Source of the DNA: Methanomicrobia archaeon DTU008
Lineage (GTDB): Archaea > Thermoplasmatota > Thermoplasmata > Methanomassiliicoccales > Methanomassiliicoccaceae
Length of the DNA: 64,000 bases
Direction of reading: 5' to 3'
Assembly (NCBI GenBank): GCA_001512965.1
Contig: LFRW01000042.1
Coordinates: 6,185 to 70,184 of the forward strand
Below the pieces are notes generated by a model, which was not told the DNA's origin, made no database searches, and saw nothing but the letters and a program-made list of their open reading frames with translations. The position numbers and the translations under genes were made by a program. Shown piece after piece: positions 10,136-20,289 of the stretch; the first letter of the stretch is position 1, and every line of letters begins with the position of its first letter.

Positions 10136-10222
10136 GCAATGACGATGCGTGTGCCGGTGAGATATACCTTGCCATATCCAGCGACCTCACCTTTTTGTGC
10201 TGGTCGCTCGCATCGTGATATC

Positions 10223-10933
10223 ATGCTAGAGGAGCGGAGCATAACCATCGTTCCCAGGGAAAAGCGGCATACCCGGGACTACGGATGGCTCAAGACCAGC
10301 TGGTTGTTCTCCTTCAACGACTACCAGGACAGGGAGAACATGGCCTTTGGCAACCTCCGGGTGTTCAACGACGACGTCGTGCGGCCAGGGGAGGGCTTCG
10401 CCGATCACCGCCACAGCGAGATGGAGATCGTCACCTTCGTTCTGGATGGGGAGATCTCGCACCAGGACAGCGCTGGCAAACAAGGGACAGTGGGCAAGGA
10501 CCAGGTGCAGAGGATGAGCGCGGGCACCGGGGTCATACATTCGGAGTTCAACCGCGGAAGCGTGCCCGTCCACCTATATCAGATCTGGTTCTTTCCCAAC
10601 AAGAGGGGCCTGCTGCCGACGTACGCTCAGGGCTCGTTCCCGAAGGAGGAAAGGCGCGATCGCCTGCAGACCCTGGCATCGGGCGAGGGCCGTGGAGGGC
10701 TGGAAATGGCGGCCGACGCGACGCTGTACGCCTGCGACCTCGGCCAGGGAGGCGAGGTCGAGGCCGGCGGCAGGGACCGTCTCCTCTTCATCTACCTGAC
10801 CTCCGGCTCCGTCACGGTAGAAGGGAGAGAGGTCGGCATGAACGATCAGGTGCGCATGAAAGGCGGCACGACCATCCGGTCGAACACAGGGGCGGAGATG
10901 GTGGTGATCGACATGCCAGATGTGCAGAGGTGA
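10223..10933 (+). CDS. Pirin-family protein
   Basis: HTRDYGWLKTSWLFSFNDYQDRENMAFGNLRVFNDDVVRPGEGFADHRHSEMEIVTFVLDGEISHQDSAG. Confidence 0.9.
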   Translation: MLEERSITIVPREKRHTRDYGWLKTSWLFSFNDYQDRENMAFGNLRVFNDDVVRPGEGFADHRHSEMEIVTFVLDGEISHQDSAGKQGTVGKDQVQRMSAGTGVIHSEFNRGSVPVHLYQIWFFPNKRGLLPTYAQGSFPKEERRDRLQTLASGEGRGGLEMAADATLYACDLGQGGEVEAGGRDRLLFIYLTSGSVTVEGREVGMNDQVRMKGGTTIRSNTGAEMVVIDMPDVQR

Positions 10934-10948
10934 GGAGCTGGCGAGGCC

Positions 10949-12436
10949 GTGCGCCTTCCTTACGCCGATGAAAGCGATGAAGGTGTTGACGTCACTACGC
11001 ATGGGCGCGACGCTGGACGAAAGCTCACCACATTCGACCTCACCAATCTGGTGATCGGATCCATCATCGGGGCCGACATCTACATAGCCACCGCCATAGG
11101 CTCCCGGCTGATCGGCCCCGCCTCCCTCATCGTGTGGGTGGCCGCTGGAGCGGTGGCCCTGACCATCGCACTGTCGTTCTCCTATTGCGCGATGCTGCAC
11201 CCTAAGGTCGGCGGGCCGTACGCCTATGTCAACGCCGTTGCTGGCCCCTTCGCCGGGTTCATGGCGGGATGGGCGCTCCTTCTTGCCGAATGGCTATCCC
11301 TGTCAGTGTTCCCCGTCGCCTTCGTCCAGTACCTGACCGCTCTAATGCCAGGGGTGGAACCGATGGGGCAAGTGGGCCTGAAGGCCCTGTTCATCGGCAT
11401 CGTGATGGTGACCAACATCGTCGGGATAAAGGCGGCAGGACGGGCCAACGATGTGCTGACGATCGTCAAGCTGACCCCGTTGGCCCTCATCATAGTGGGC
11501 GGCATCGCCTACGCCGCGGTGCAGCCGAACGCGGCGGCGTCCCACCTCACCCCCTTCATGACCGGCGGGACGGCCGATGTCGGACAGGCCCTCGTGCTCA
11601 TATTCTGGGCGTTCGCGGGGTTCGAGCTGAGCACGCTCCCTGCCGATGAGGTGGACAGACCTGAGAGCAGCATACCAAGGGCCATAGGGACGGGCATGCT
11701 GGTGGTGACGGCGTTCTACCTGCTTACCAACATGGCCGTAGTGATCTCTCTCGACCAGTCCAGCCTGGCGGCGTCATCCTCGCCCCTGATGGACGCCGCG
11801 GCGTCCATATTCTCCTTCCTGGGAGGTGCTTCGTCGGCCGTGGTGCTCTTCGTGGGAGCGGCCGCCTTGCTCTCCATACTCGGCGCCGATGAGTCGGGCA
11901 CTCTGGGGACCTCTCGACTGGCCTATGCCATGTCGATCGACGGCTACCTGCCGCATGTGCTCGCCCGCCTGCATCCCCGTTTTGGAACGCCATACCTGAG
12001 CGTCATCGCCATCGGCGTCACCGCCTTCATCGCTTCGCTTCTGGGAGGCATCCCGGCCCTGATCAACTCGGCCGTACTGCTGCTCGGCCTGGTATACCTC
12101 GTAACCTGCATCTCCGCGATGGTGCTGCTGCGCCGGAGCCCCGGAAGGAGCTCCTCGCTTCGCGGGAGGCGCGTCATACCAGTTGCCGGGGCGGCGCTGT
12201 CCATCATGTTGATCCTGCTCGTCAGCGCCGACGTCATGCTGATAGGCCTGGTCCTCCTGGCGATAGGCGTGCCCGTCTACGTGCTGTTCTCGCCGAAGAA
12301 GGAGCTTACGGAGCTGAAGGAGATGTTCCTATCAAGGGAGGAGAGGGAGAGATGGGCGCACCACCAGATGGAGCGATTCCTCGCCCTTCCGCTTCACCGC
12401 ATCGGCACATATCTCCGCGACAAGGGCGACCATTGA
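10949..12436 (+). CDS. APC-family amino acid permease
   Basis: TTFDLTNLVIGSIIGADIYIATA...; 12-TM pattern; FAGFELSTLPADEVDRPESSIPRAI. Confidence 0.85.
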   Translation: MRLPYADESDEGVDVTTHGRDAGRKLTTFDLTNLVIGSIIGADIYIATAIGSRLIGPASLIVWVAAGAVALTIALSFSYCAMLHPKVGGPYAYVNAVAGPFAGFMAGWALLLAEWLSLSVFPVAFVQYLTALMPGVEPMGQVGLKALFIGIVMVTNIVGIKAAGRANDVLTIVKLTPLALIIVGGIAYAAVQPNAAASHLTPFMTGGTADVGQALVLIFWAFAGFELSTLPADEVDRPESSIPRAIGTGMLVVTAFYLLTNMAVVISLDQSSLAASSSPLMDAAASIFSFLGGASSAVVLFVGAAALLSILGADESGTLGTSRLAYAMSIDGYLPHVLARLHPRFGTPYLSVIAIGVTAFIASLLGGIPALINSAVLLLGLVYLVTCISAMVLLRRSPGRSSSLRGRRVIPVAGAALSIMLILLVSADVMLIGLVLLAIGVPVYVLFSPKKELTELKEMFLSREERERWAHHQMERFLALPLHRIGTYLRDKGDH

Positions 12437-12462
12437 TATCGGGGGCATGCCATGACCGGGCG

Positions 12463-13236
12463 ATGCCCGAGCTGCCCGAGGTGGAGACCTTCAAGCGATA
12501 CATCGAGAGGACATCGCTGAGGCGTCCCATGGTCCATCTGGACGTTAGGAACGACCTGATCATACGGGGCATCCAACGCATGGACCTGATAGACGCGGTG
12601 GAGGGCGGCGAACTCCTTTCCGCCCGCCGCCATGGGAAATGGCTGTTCCTTGAACTGAGCGGGGGAGGCTGGCTCACCTGGCATTTCGGCATGACCGGGC
12701 GGCCGGTGTTCTTCGAAGGAGAGTTCGAGCCACGATTCGCCAGGGCGCTGTTCCGCTTCCAACATGGCGCGCTGGCCTTCGTTGACCCGCGCATGCTGGG
12801 ACGGCTCGGCCTGACCGGATCGCCTGACGAGTTCATCAAGGAGAGGAGGCTTGGCCCCGACGCGCTGGACATCACCCTCGACAGGTTCGTCGAGACGTTC
12901 CGCTCTTCCCGGGGCCCGGTCAAGACCGTCCTGATGGACCAGAGGAAGCTGGCCGGCGTCGGGAACCTGTACTCCGACGAGGTGCTGTTCCAGTGCCGCC
13001 TGGACCCTCTCAGGGACGTCAGATCGCTGTCGGAACAGGACCTGGTATGCATGCATCGGGCGATGCGCCGGGTGTTGAAGCGGTCCGTGCTCGTAGGGAC
13101 GGATTTCGACCTCCTGCCCCGCTCCTACCTTCTGCGAGTTCGTGGCCGCGGAGCCAGGTGCCCGCGGTGCGGCTCCGTCGTTCAGACTGTCAAGCTTGGG
13201 GGGCGCACATCGTATTACTGCCCCGGGTGCGTGTGA
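12463..13236 (+). CDS. Formamidopyrimidine-DNA glycosylase/endonuclease VIII family
   Basis: MPELPEVETFKRYIERT...; C-terminal zinc finger CPRCGSVVQTVKLGGRTSYYCPGC. Confidence 0.9.
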   Translation: MPELPEVETFKRYIERTSLRRPMVHLDVRNDLIIRGIQRMDLIDAVEGGELLSARRHGKWLFLELSGGGWLTWHFGMTGRPVFFEGEFEPRFARALFRFQHGALAFVDPRMLGRLGLTGSPDEFIKERRLGPDALDITLDRFVETFRSSRGPVKTVLMDQRKLAGVGNLYSDEVLFQCRLDPLRDVRSLSEQDLVCMHRAMRRVLKRSVLVGTDFDLLPRSYLLRVRGRGARCPRCGSVVQTVKLGGRTSYYCPGCV

Positions 13237-13252
13237 GGGGCAACTTATCTCT

Positions 13253-13954
13253 ATGAGGTGCCATTCCGATGGCGTGCGGATAGAAATATTGGGAACGAGA
13301 GGCCACATGGAGCATACCGCCGCTCGCCACATGTTCCATTCCGGCGTGCTGGTGAACGACGTGCTGTTCGACCTTGGAGAGCGCTCCTTCCTGGATCGAG
13401 GTCCAAGGGCCGTGTTCCTCACCCACCTCCATGCGGACCACGCCTTCTTCACCGAGGAGGAGTTCGGCCCCCTTCCCGTCCCCACGTATGCACCGCAGCG
13501 GTGGAGATCGCATCCCGAGGTGAAGGTGGTCCATGGTAGCCGCGAGGTGGACGGCCTCACCATCATCCCGGTACCGACGGTTCACAGCTCCTCGTACCGC
13601 TCCTGCGCCTATCTCGTGGAAGATGGCATCAGTCGCATAATGTACACCGGCGACCTCGTCTCCGTGCAACGGAGATACCGCGACCGCCTTCCCGAGATGG
13701 ACCTGGTCATCACCGACGGTTCGTTCATCCGGCATGGGGGCCTGGTGCGAAAGGATGAGAGGGGAAGGCCGCACGGCCATACTGGCATCCCCGATCTGGT
13801 GCGGTTCTTCACACCGCTCTCGCCTCGCATAGTGTTCACTCACTTCGGCAGCTGGTTCTTCAAGGATGTAGAAGGGTCCGTTCGGGCCATCGAGGCCTTG
13901 AGCACGACAGCCCAGGTCGAGGCGGCATATGATGGCATGATCATCGAAATGTGA
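13253..13954 (+). CDS. MBL-fold metal-dependent hydrolase
   Basis: AVFLTHLHADHAFF; YTGDLVSV; FTHFGSWF. Confidence 0.75.
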   Translation: MRCHSDGVRIEILGTRGHMEHTAARHMFHSGVLVNDVLFDLGERSFLDRGPRAVFLTHLHADHAFFTEEEFGPLPVPTYAPQRWRSHPEVKVVHGSREVDGLTIIPVPTVHSSSYRSCAYLVEDGISRIMYTGDLVSVQRRYRDRLPEMDLVITDGSFIRHGGLVRKDERGRPHGHTGIPDLVRFFTPLSPRIVFTHFGSWFFKDVEGSVRAIEALSTTAQVEAAYDGMIIEM

Positions 13955-13995
13955 GGCGTCACCATCTTATCCGGTCGATTACGTAGGAGGAGAGG

Positions 13996-14877
13996 ATGAA
14001 CCGAACGGTGCGGTTTGAGAGACCGGACATGCCCCGCCTCCTGTCCCAGGGATATTCGGCAGTGGACATGCACTACCATACCAATCACTCGGACGGTTCA
14101 CCGTCCGTCAAGACCGTGCTGAAACATGCCTGGCGGAAGGGATGCGGAGTGGCCATCACCGACCATAACGCCGTCTCCGGGGTGCGGGAGGCGGCGGACG
14201 CCGACAGCGGGGTGATGGTGGTCCCTGGCATAGAGGTCAGCGCCGCTGACGGGCCTCACATCCTGCTATACTTCTACACCGTCAATGACCTGGAGCACTT
14301 CTACCGGCGCCATATCCATGAGAACAAGCGGAAGAGCCCCTGCCTCGCCATCTACCTTGACAGCGAGGCGATCATCGAACGCTCACAGGAATACGAGTGC
14401 GTCCGATCGGCCGCCCATCCCTATGGATACCTGGTGTTCAACAAGGGCGTGCAGCGGTGCATCGACCGCTGCTACCTGCCGCCGACGTTCATCGATGAGT
14501 TCGACGCCGTGGAGGTGATCTGCGGGGGCATGTCGAGAGATATGAACATGAAGGCCGCGGAGCTATCCGAGGACAAGCAGCTAGGCCGCACCGCCGGGAC
14601 GGACGGGCACCTGCTGCGTGACCTGGGGACCGTGGTCACCTGCTCCCAGGCGCAGGACGTCGATGGTTTCCTATCCGACGTCGTGAAGCGCCGCAACATC
14701 GTGATCGGCAGGGAGAAGGGGGCGCTGGCCAAGGGAGCGACGGGTACCGCGCTCATGAGCAAGTATGTCAAGTACACCGTCCCGTCCCTGCAGATCCATT
14801 ATGAGCAGAACGTTCCACGCCTGAGGCATGCGTACAGGCAGTGGAGACGGTCAAAGGATGTCCGAGAACAGCCGTGA
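13996..14877 (+). CDS. PHP-domain phosphoesterase
   Basis: VDMHYHTNHSDGSPSVKTVLKHAWRKGCGVAITDHNAVSG; AGTDGHLL. Confidence 0.8.
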   Translation: MNRTVRFERPDMPRLLSQGYSAVDMHYHTNHSDGSPSVKTVLKHAWRKGCGVAITDHNAVSGVREAADADSGVMVVPGIEVSAADGPHILLYFYTVNDLEHFYRRHIHENKRKSPCLAIYLDSEAIIERSQEYECVRSAAHPYGYLVFNKGVQRCIDRCYLPPTFIDEFDAVEVICGGMSRDMNMKAAELSEDKQLGRTAGTDGHLLRDLGTVVTCSQAQDVDGFLSDVVKRRNIVIGREKGALAKGATGTALMSKYVKYTVPSLQIHYEQNVPRLRHAYRQWRRSKDVREQP

Positions 14878-16299
14878 AACGAACATGCGGAAGCGTACCA
14901 GGAGAGGGCGTCTATCGCAGTCCTCCTTCGTCAGTTCACGGCATAGGGAGAGGTCGTCCAGGAACGAGGCCTTCTGCATACCGGCCACCTCATTGGAGTA
15001 AAGCACGGCGTTCGTCTCGAAGTTCAGCTCGAACGACCGGACGTCCCAGTTTGCGCTGCCTATGGATGCGATCCGTCCGTCGACCACGACCGTCTTCGCA
15101 TGTATGAACCCGCTTCCGTACAAGTAGCCTCTTACGCCCGCGGGCAGCAGCTCGCAGAGGTATGACAGCGACACCCAGTGCACGAAGGGGTGGTCTGGCT
15201 TGTCAGGGATCATGATGCGCACGTCTATGCCGGACAGGGATGCCATTATGAGCGCTTCCCGCACGCTCTCGTCCGGGACGAAATATGGGGACTGGATGTA
15301 GATGCTCTCCTCGGCCTCGTGTATCATCTTGAGGTAGGATAGCTTGATAGGCGACCACGGGGTGTCGGGCCCGCTGCTGACGATCTGTACTGGCACCCTT
15401 CCGCGGCGGGGCACGTCCTTGGGGAAGTATCTCTCCTCGACGTCCATCTTGTCTCTTGACGCCTCGTTCCAATCGAGGAGGAACCGGAGCTGGAGAGCCT
15501 GCGCGGCCATGCCGTCTATGCGCAGGGCGGCATCTCTCCAGTATCCCCACCTGCGCACCTTGCCCAGATACTCGTTCCCTACGTTGTAGCCTCCGATGAA
15601 GCTGATGCGGCCGTCGATGACCGTTATCTTGCGATGGTTGCGAAAGTTGATGCGGTGATTGAGGAACGGGAGGAAGGAAAGCAGCGGAGGGAAGAAGACC
15701 TCCACCTTGACCCCTGCCTCGCGCAGGGAGGAGATGCAGCGCATGGGCAGCCGGGTGCCCACGCCGTCCACCAGGAGGCGGACCTCCACGCCCTCGCGGC
15801 TCTTTCGCTTCAAGAGGTCCAGGAATGAACATCCGAGCCTGTCGTGGCGAATGATGTAGTACTGAACATGCACATGCTCCCTGGCACCCTCTATTGCCGC
15901 GAACAGTGCGTTGAAGTACTCCTTTCCATCGGAGAAGAACGTTACATCATTATCATGCGTGAGGAAGGCGTCGCTATTGTTGACCAGCAGGTTGACCATG
16001 TCGTCATGCGACCTCATGCCGACCTCTTCAAGGGATGATGTGGCGGTCAGATAGTCGATGCGGTGCGCATCGATCAGGTCATGCACGTACATCCGATCCC
16101 GGGCCGACTTGCGGGCCGCCTGCTTCTTCTTCCGGAAGTTCTGACCGAAGATGATGAACAGTATTATGCCGGCCACGGGCAACAGGATCATGATGAGCAG
16201 CCATGCCACCGCCTTTCGCGGCCTCTTCTCCTCGAAGAACACCAGTATGAGCGCCGCTATGGAATTGAATATCAGGATCCAGTCGAGAGTGGTCAGCAC
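14851..16299 (-). CDS. Cardiolipin synthase / phospholipase D family protein
   Basis: Two HKD motifs (NHRKITVIDGRISFIGGYNVGNEYLG; HAKTVVVDGRIASIGSANWDVRSFELNFE) after N-terminal TMs. Confidence 0.9.
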   Translation of the reverse strand: MLTTLDWILIFNSIAALILVFFEEKRPRKAVAWLLIMILLPVAGIILFIIFGQNFRKKKQAARKSARDRMYVHDLIDAHRIDYLTATSSLEEVGMRSHDDMVNLLVNNSDAFLTHDNDVTFFSDGKEYFNALFAAIEGAREHVHVQYYIIRHDRLGCSFLDLLKRKSREGVEVRLLVDGVGTRLPMRCISSLREAGVKVEVFFPPLLSFLPFLNHRINFRNHRKITVIDGRISFIGGYNVGNEYLGKVRRWGYWRDAALRIDGMAAQALQLRFLLDWNEASRDKMDVEERYFPKDVPRRGRVPVQIVSSGPDTPWSPIKLSYLKMIHEAEESIYIQSPYFVPDESVREALIMASLSGIDVRIMIPDKPDHPFVHWVSLSYLCELLPAGVRGYLYGSGFIHAKTVVVDGRIASIGSANWDVRSFELNFETNAVLYSNEVAGMQKASFLDDLSLCRELTKEDCDRRPLLVRFRMFVSRLFSDIL

Positions 16300-16438
16300 G
16301 GCTGCAACCTTTTTTTACTAGGGACCATGGGCGATATCTAGTTAGCCATGCTCATGAAGGGCTGTGGATGGCATAAGGCGGTCAATGGGCCAAGGCAGGT
16401 CATGTGGAGCATCCATGCAATCGCCCCGTGGCGAACGC

Positions 16439-17509
16439 TCACGATCGGCCGAGGGCTGCCAGGGGATCCTTGAGGCCGGAGCCTGTCACGATCAGTACCG
16501 TCCTGCCGGGCGGTCTTTCGATCTTGTGGTATGCGGCCAGGGATGCAGCGGCCGACGGTTCGGCGAACACCCCTTCCTTGCCAAGCTCCCGTACGGCGGA
16601 TATCAGCTCGTCATCCTCGACCTCCACCCCGAGGCCGCCGGAGCTTCGCATGGCCGCGATGGCGGAAAGGCCATTGTATGGCTCCTTGACCAATATGGCG
16701 GATGCTATCGATTCCGCTTCCTCCGGCGGCCGCAGGGGGGCATGGCTCCTCCACGCCTCCACGATCGGCGCCGCGGCGGCCGCCTGGGCGGCCACCATGC
16801 GCGGCGTCCCGTCCGCAACCCCGAGCGATCGGAGTTCCTCGAACCCCTTGTGGATGGCGGTAAGCAGCCCTCCAGTGCCGGTCGGCACAATGATCGTGTC
16901 CGGAACCCCCATCTCCTCGAAGATCTCATACGCCACGGTCTTCAGCCCTTCCAGGAAGTACGGGTTGAGGCCCGTGGTGGCCAGGTAGACACCTTTGTCC
17001 GCCTCCTCCTTCATCCTTCGGACAGCTTCCTGAAACCCCCCTTCCACCCTGACCAGGCAGGCTCCGTACGCCCTTATCTGGGCCACCTTCTCATCTGGCA
17101 CGTCCGCCGGAAGGAACACCCTCGCGGTGAGGTTGGCGTAGGCGCAGTAGGCGGCCACGCTCGCTCCCATGTTTCCGGTGGAGGCCACCGCCACCGTTCT
17201 GACCCCATCACGCAGGGCATGGGATAGGACTACCGAGGTGCCCCTGTCCTTGAACGAACCGGTAGGATTGTTGCCTTCCACCTTGAGATATACCTCGTCC
17301 TTCACATCACGGCGTCGTATGAGGGGGGTCCCGCCCTCATACATCGTCACACGGCGTTCCACTGGCAGCATGGAGCGGTAACGCCACACCCCCACACCTT
17401 CCGGCTTCCAGAGAAGCCTATCGCCGATGAAGAGAAGGGCCGAGCCGCATCGGGGGCAGATGTAATGGAAATCATGGTGCATCGCTCCACAGTTGATGCA
17501 GCGGAACAT
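16439..17509 (-). CDS. Threonine synthase-like PLP enzyme
   Basis: NPTGSFKDRGTSVVLSHAL; VASTGNMGASVAAYCAYA; N-terminal zinc ribbon CINCG...CPRCGS. Confidence 0.85.
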   Translation of the reverse strand: MFRCINCGAMHHDFHYICPRCGSALLFIGDRLLWKPEGVGVWRYRSMLPVERRVTMYEGGTPLIRRRDVKDEVYLKVEGNNPTGSFKDRGTSVVLSHALRDGVRTVAVASTGNMGASVAAYCAYANLTARVFLPADVPDEKVAQIRAYGACLVRVEGGFQEAVRRMKEEADKGVYLATTGLNPYFLEGLKTVAYEIFEEMGVPDTIIVPTGTGGLLTAIHKGFEELRSLGVADGTPRMVAAQAAAAAPIVEAWRSHAPLRPPEEAESIASAILVKEPYNGLSAIAAMRSSGGLGVEVEDDELISAVRELGKEGVFAEPSAAASLAAYHKIERPPGRTVLIVTGSGLKDPLAALGRS

Positions 17510-17597
17510 GCTCTCAGATTAAACCGCTGCACGTTTAATCGTTTCCGCTCCGGCAGAATAGACTGCTTCATCTCTCGAAGAAGAATGATATTCTCGT

Positions 17598-18074
17598 ATG
17601 CCATACCTTCCTCCCGTGACGGACGACATCATCCTGGTTGCCGGAGGCGTGGAGATGCTTGATTCCGTTAAGGGCATGTGGAGCAAACTGACCAGGGACG
17701 CCTCAGTGCACTCCACGCACTTCTCCAGATATTTTCGTGAGAAGAGCTGGGAAGAGAGGAAAGAGGAGTTTCTCAAAAAGGCCGGCCTTGGCCGATTGAA
17801 TGTGGACATCGCCACCCATGCCGGAAAGGAGCTGGGCTTCTGCATCAGCACCGTCATCGATGGGGCGGGAGAGGTGGAGTCCCTTTTCGTGGAAGAGTGT
17901 TCAAGAGGCCGAAAGGTGGGGGAGATGCTGATGCAACGGTCGATAAGGTGGATGAAGGACAATGGGGCAAGGACCATGGCCGTCTTCACCGTATATGGGA
18001 ACGAGGATGTTCTGGCCTTCTACGCCAAGCAGGGCTTCCACCCCATCTCGATAATGTTGATCCACGATGCCTGA
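17598..18074 (+). CDS. GNAT-family N-acetyltransferase
   Basis: GEVESLFVEECSRGRKVGEMLMQRSIRWMKDNGARTMAVFTVYGNEDVLAFYAKQGF. Confidence 0.75.
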   Translation: MPYLPPVTDDIILVAGGVEMLDSVKGMWSKLTRDASVHSTHFSRYFREKSWEERKEEFLKKAGLGRLNVDIATHAGKELGFCISTVIDGAGEVESLFVEECSRGRKVGEMLMQRSIRWMKDNGARTMAVFTVYGNEDVLAFYAKQGFHPISIMLIHDA

Positions 18075-18271
18075 CGAATGTCATGTCGGGCTCCCCTGCG
18101 AGGACGCGGCCGTACCAGATTTGCAGGCGGTCTCGAAGGTCCTCTTGCCTGCGATGTGCAGTAGGGAAGGCATGCATCCGAGGTCTTGACCATATTGCCA
18201 AGGTCGCGGTGCAGCCCTGACACCCCAATGTTCATATGTCTCGGGTTGGCAAGCACTGGCGGAGGCAGAAG

Positions 18272-18460
18272 ATGGGCTTGAAGAAGGGTGCCAAATGCCC
18301 CAAGGCAGGCTGCAACTACTATGTGGAGGCGGCAAGCGCCAAGGATGCCTTGCAGGGGCTGCGGGAGCACATGATGGAAGAGCATGGAGAGGAGATGCCC
18401 GAGGAGCTTGGCGGGACCATCTCAGGCGACATCAAGGCCAGGGAAAGATCGAGGAGTTAG
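18272..18460 (+). CDS. Small zinc-binding protein (DUF1059-like)
   Basis: MGLKKGAKCPKAGCNYYVEAASAKDALQGLREHMMEEHGEEMPEEL, C..C...H...H pattern; terminates at TAG. Confidence 0.5.
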   Translation: MGLKKGAKCPKAGCNYYVEAASAKDALQGLREHMMEEHGEEMPEELGGTISGDIKARERSRS

Positions 18461-18613
18461 GCCTCTCCAGGGTCGCTGCGCGCGGACAGCGTCCGACACC
18501 ATCCTGCGTTTGAACGAAGGCCAGGCCTCGGTCGCAGCCGCCGTTCGCCGTCAGAACCATACTGGGCCGTTGTGATTCATCCTTCGCATCCTGATGGGAT
18601 GCGAGGCATGCAA

Positions 18614-19432
18614 ATGGACGATATCAAGGTCATCAGCGGTCCGGCGAAACAGGGCAAGAGGGAACCGCTGCAGGGTGTGAAGCATAAGATAATGGTCATG
18701 AGCGGCAAGGGCGGAGTGGGGAAATCGACGGTGGCCGCGAACATCGCGGTTGGGCTGGTCCAACGCGGCCATGCCGTCGGCCTGCTCGATGCTGACGTTC
18801 ACGGACCTAGCATCCCCCGGCTGCTCGGCGCCACCGAGGAGCGGCTGATGATGAGCGGTGACCGCATCCAGCCGGCCGAGGTGCTTCCTCGCCTCAAGGT
18901 GATGTCCATCGCCTACTTCCTGGAAGAGAAGGACGCGCCCGTGGTCTGGCGCGGCCCTGTAAAGATGGGTGCGCTGAGGCAGTTCATCGAGGACGTGGAT
19001 TGGGGCGAGCTCGACTATCTGATCGTGGACCTGCCCCCGGGCACCGGCGATGAGTCGCTCAGCATCGCTCAGCTGGTACCCAAGGCGGACGGAGCGGTGA
19101 TCGTCACAACTCCCCAGGACATCGCGCTGATAAGCGTCAGGAGGTCCATCCGCTTTGCCGGACTGATAGGGCTAAAGGTGTTGGGGCTGGTCGATAACAT
19201 GAACGGGTACGTATGCCCCCACTGCGGACAGGCCGCGGAAGGGCTGGGGGGCAGCCTGGCGTTCCAGGCTGCCATGGAGTACGGCGTGCCGTATCTGGGC
19301 AAGATGCCTCTGGACCCCAGGGTCGCAAGGAGCGCCGAGTCCGGCAGGCCGTTCATTCTCGATCGGGATCCCTCCGCCGACATGTTCGAACCCATATTGG
19401 ACAGGATAGTGGAGAGGGTGGAGAACGGCTAG
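18614..19432 (+). CDS. Mrp/NBP35-family Fe-S carrier ATPase
   Basis: KIMVMSGKGGVGKSTVAANIAVGL; LLDADVHGPSIPRLLG; NGYVCPHCG; start codon uncertain. Confidence 0.9.
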   Translation: MDDIKVISGPAKQGKREPLQGVKHKIMVMSGKGGVGKSTVAANIAVGLVQRGHAVGLLDADVHGPSIPRLLGATEERLMMSGDRIQPAEVLPRLKVMSIAYFLEEKDAPVVWRGPVKMGALRQFIEDVDWGELDYLIVDLPPGTGDESLSIAQLVPKADGAVIVTTPQDIALISVRRSIRFAGLIGLKVLGLVDNMNGYVCPHCGQAAEGLGGSLAFQAAMEYGVPYLGKMPLDPRVARSAESGRPFILDRDPSADMFEPILDRIVERVENG

Positions 19433-20289
19433 CCCCGGATGATGGCTTGAAGGCCCTCCCACAGCAGTTCCGTCGCCCTGCCAGCCGCTCCCCCTTCCAC
19501 GGCTAGACCGGATGACGCTCTGCGGTATACCTCCTCGTCAAAAGGGATCCTGCCAAGAAGCGGGACGCCCTCTCGCTTGGCAAAGACCTCCATCTCCTCG
19601 GCCACCTCGGGATGGAGGTCCCATCGGTTGATGGCCAGTACCGGCTGGACGTCCATCTGCCTGCATAAGGACAGGGCCCTCTCGAGGTCGACGCCTCCCG
19701 AACGCGTGGGTTCGGCCACCAGCAAGGCGATGTCCGCGCCGGAGAGGGCCGCTATGGTCGGGCATCCTATCCCTGGAGGCCCGTCGATCAGCAGCAAGGG
19801 CGCCGAGGATCCGATGGCATGCCTCCTCGCCCGGCGCTTCAACAGATTGACCAGCTTTCCGGAGTTGCCCTCCCCCGGCCCCAGACGAGCATGGAAGAGC
19901 ATGCCGTTGGGAGTATCCGTTACCATCCATCTTCCAGACACCTTGTCCACCATCGTTATGGCATTGGAAGGGCACATCCTTGCGCACAGGTCGCAGCCCT
20001 CGCAGGATAGGGCATCTATCGAAGGGCTCTCCCCCATCGACACCGCGTCGAACCGGCATATCTTCTTGCACAGGCCGCAGCGGTCGCATCGCTCGGGATC
20101 CAGAAGGGCGACGCGGGAGGCGATGAAATCGTGCTCCTCGACCCGTCTCCCATGGACTAGGAGATGCAGATTGGGGGCGTCCACGTCACAGTCGGCGAGC
20201 ACCGCTCCGGCGGCCAGCCGCGAGAGGGCGGCCGTGATCGTGGTCTTCCCAGTGCCGCCCTTGCCGCTTAGCACCACCACCTCCTTCAT
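19429..20289 (-). CDS. MinD-superfamily P-loop ATPase with inserted ferredoxin domain
   Basis: LSGKGGTGKTTITAAL and two 4Fe-4S clusters CDRCGLCKKICRFD / CEGCDLCARMCP. Confidence 0.9.
   Translation of the reverse strand: MKEVVVLSGKGGTGKTTITAALSRLAAGAVLADCDVDAPNLHLLVHGRRVEEHDFIASRVALLDPERCDRCGLCKKICRFDAVSMGESPSIDALSCEGCDLCARMCPSNAITMVDKVSGRWMVTDTPNGMLFHARLGPGEGNSGKLVNLLKRRARRHAIGSSAPLLLIDGPPGIGCPTIAALSGADIALLVAEPTRSGGVDLERALSLCRQMDVQPVLAINRWDLHPEVAEEMEVFAKREGVPLLGRIPFDEEVYRRASSGLAVEGGAAGRATELLWEGLQAIIRG

Noticed and set aside
18572-19432. TAG at the end of the Mrp gene (and TAG ends at 22134, 27601, 30521, 43222) as possible readthrough sites
   Set aside because: TAG falls at the expected C-terminus and the downstream frame has another stop soon or lies antisense to another gene; treated as a genuine stop.
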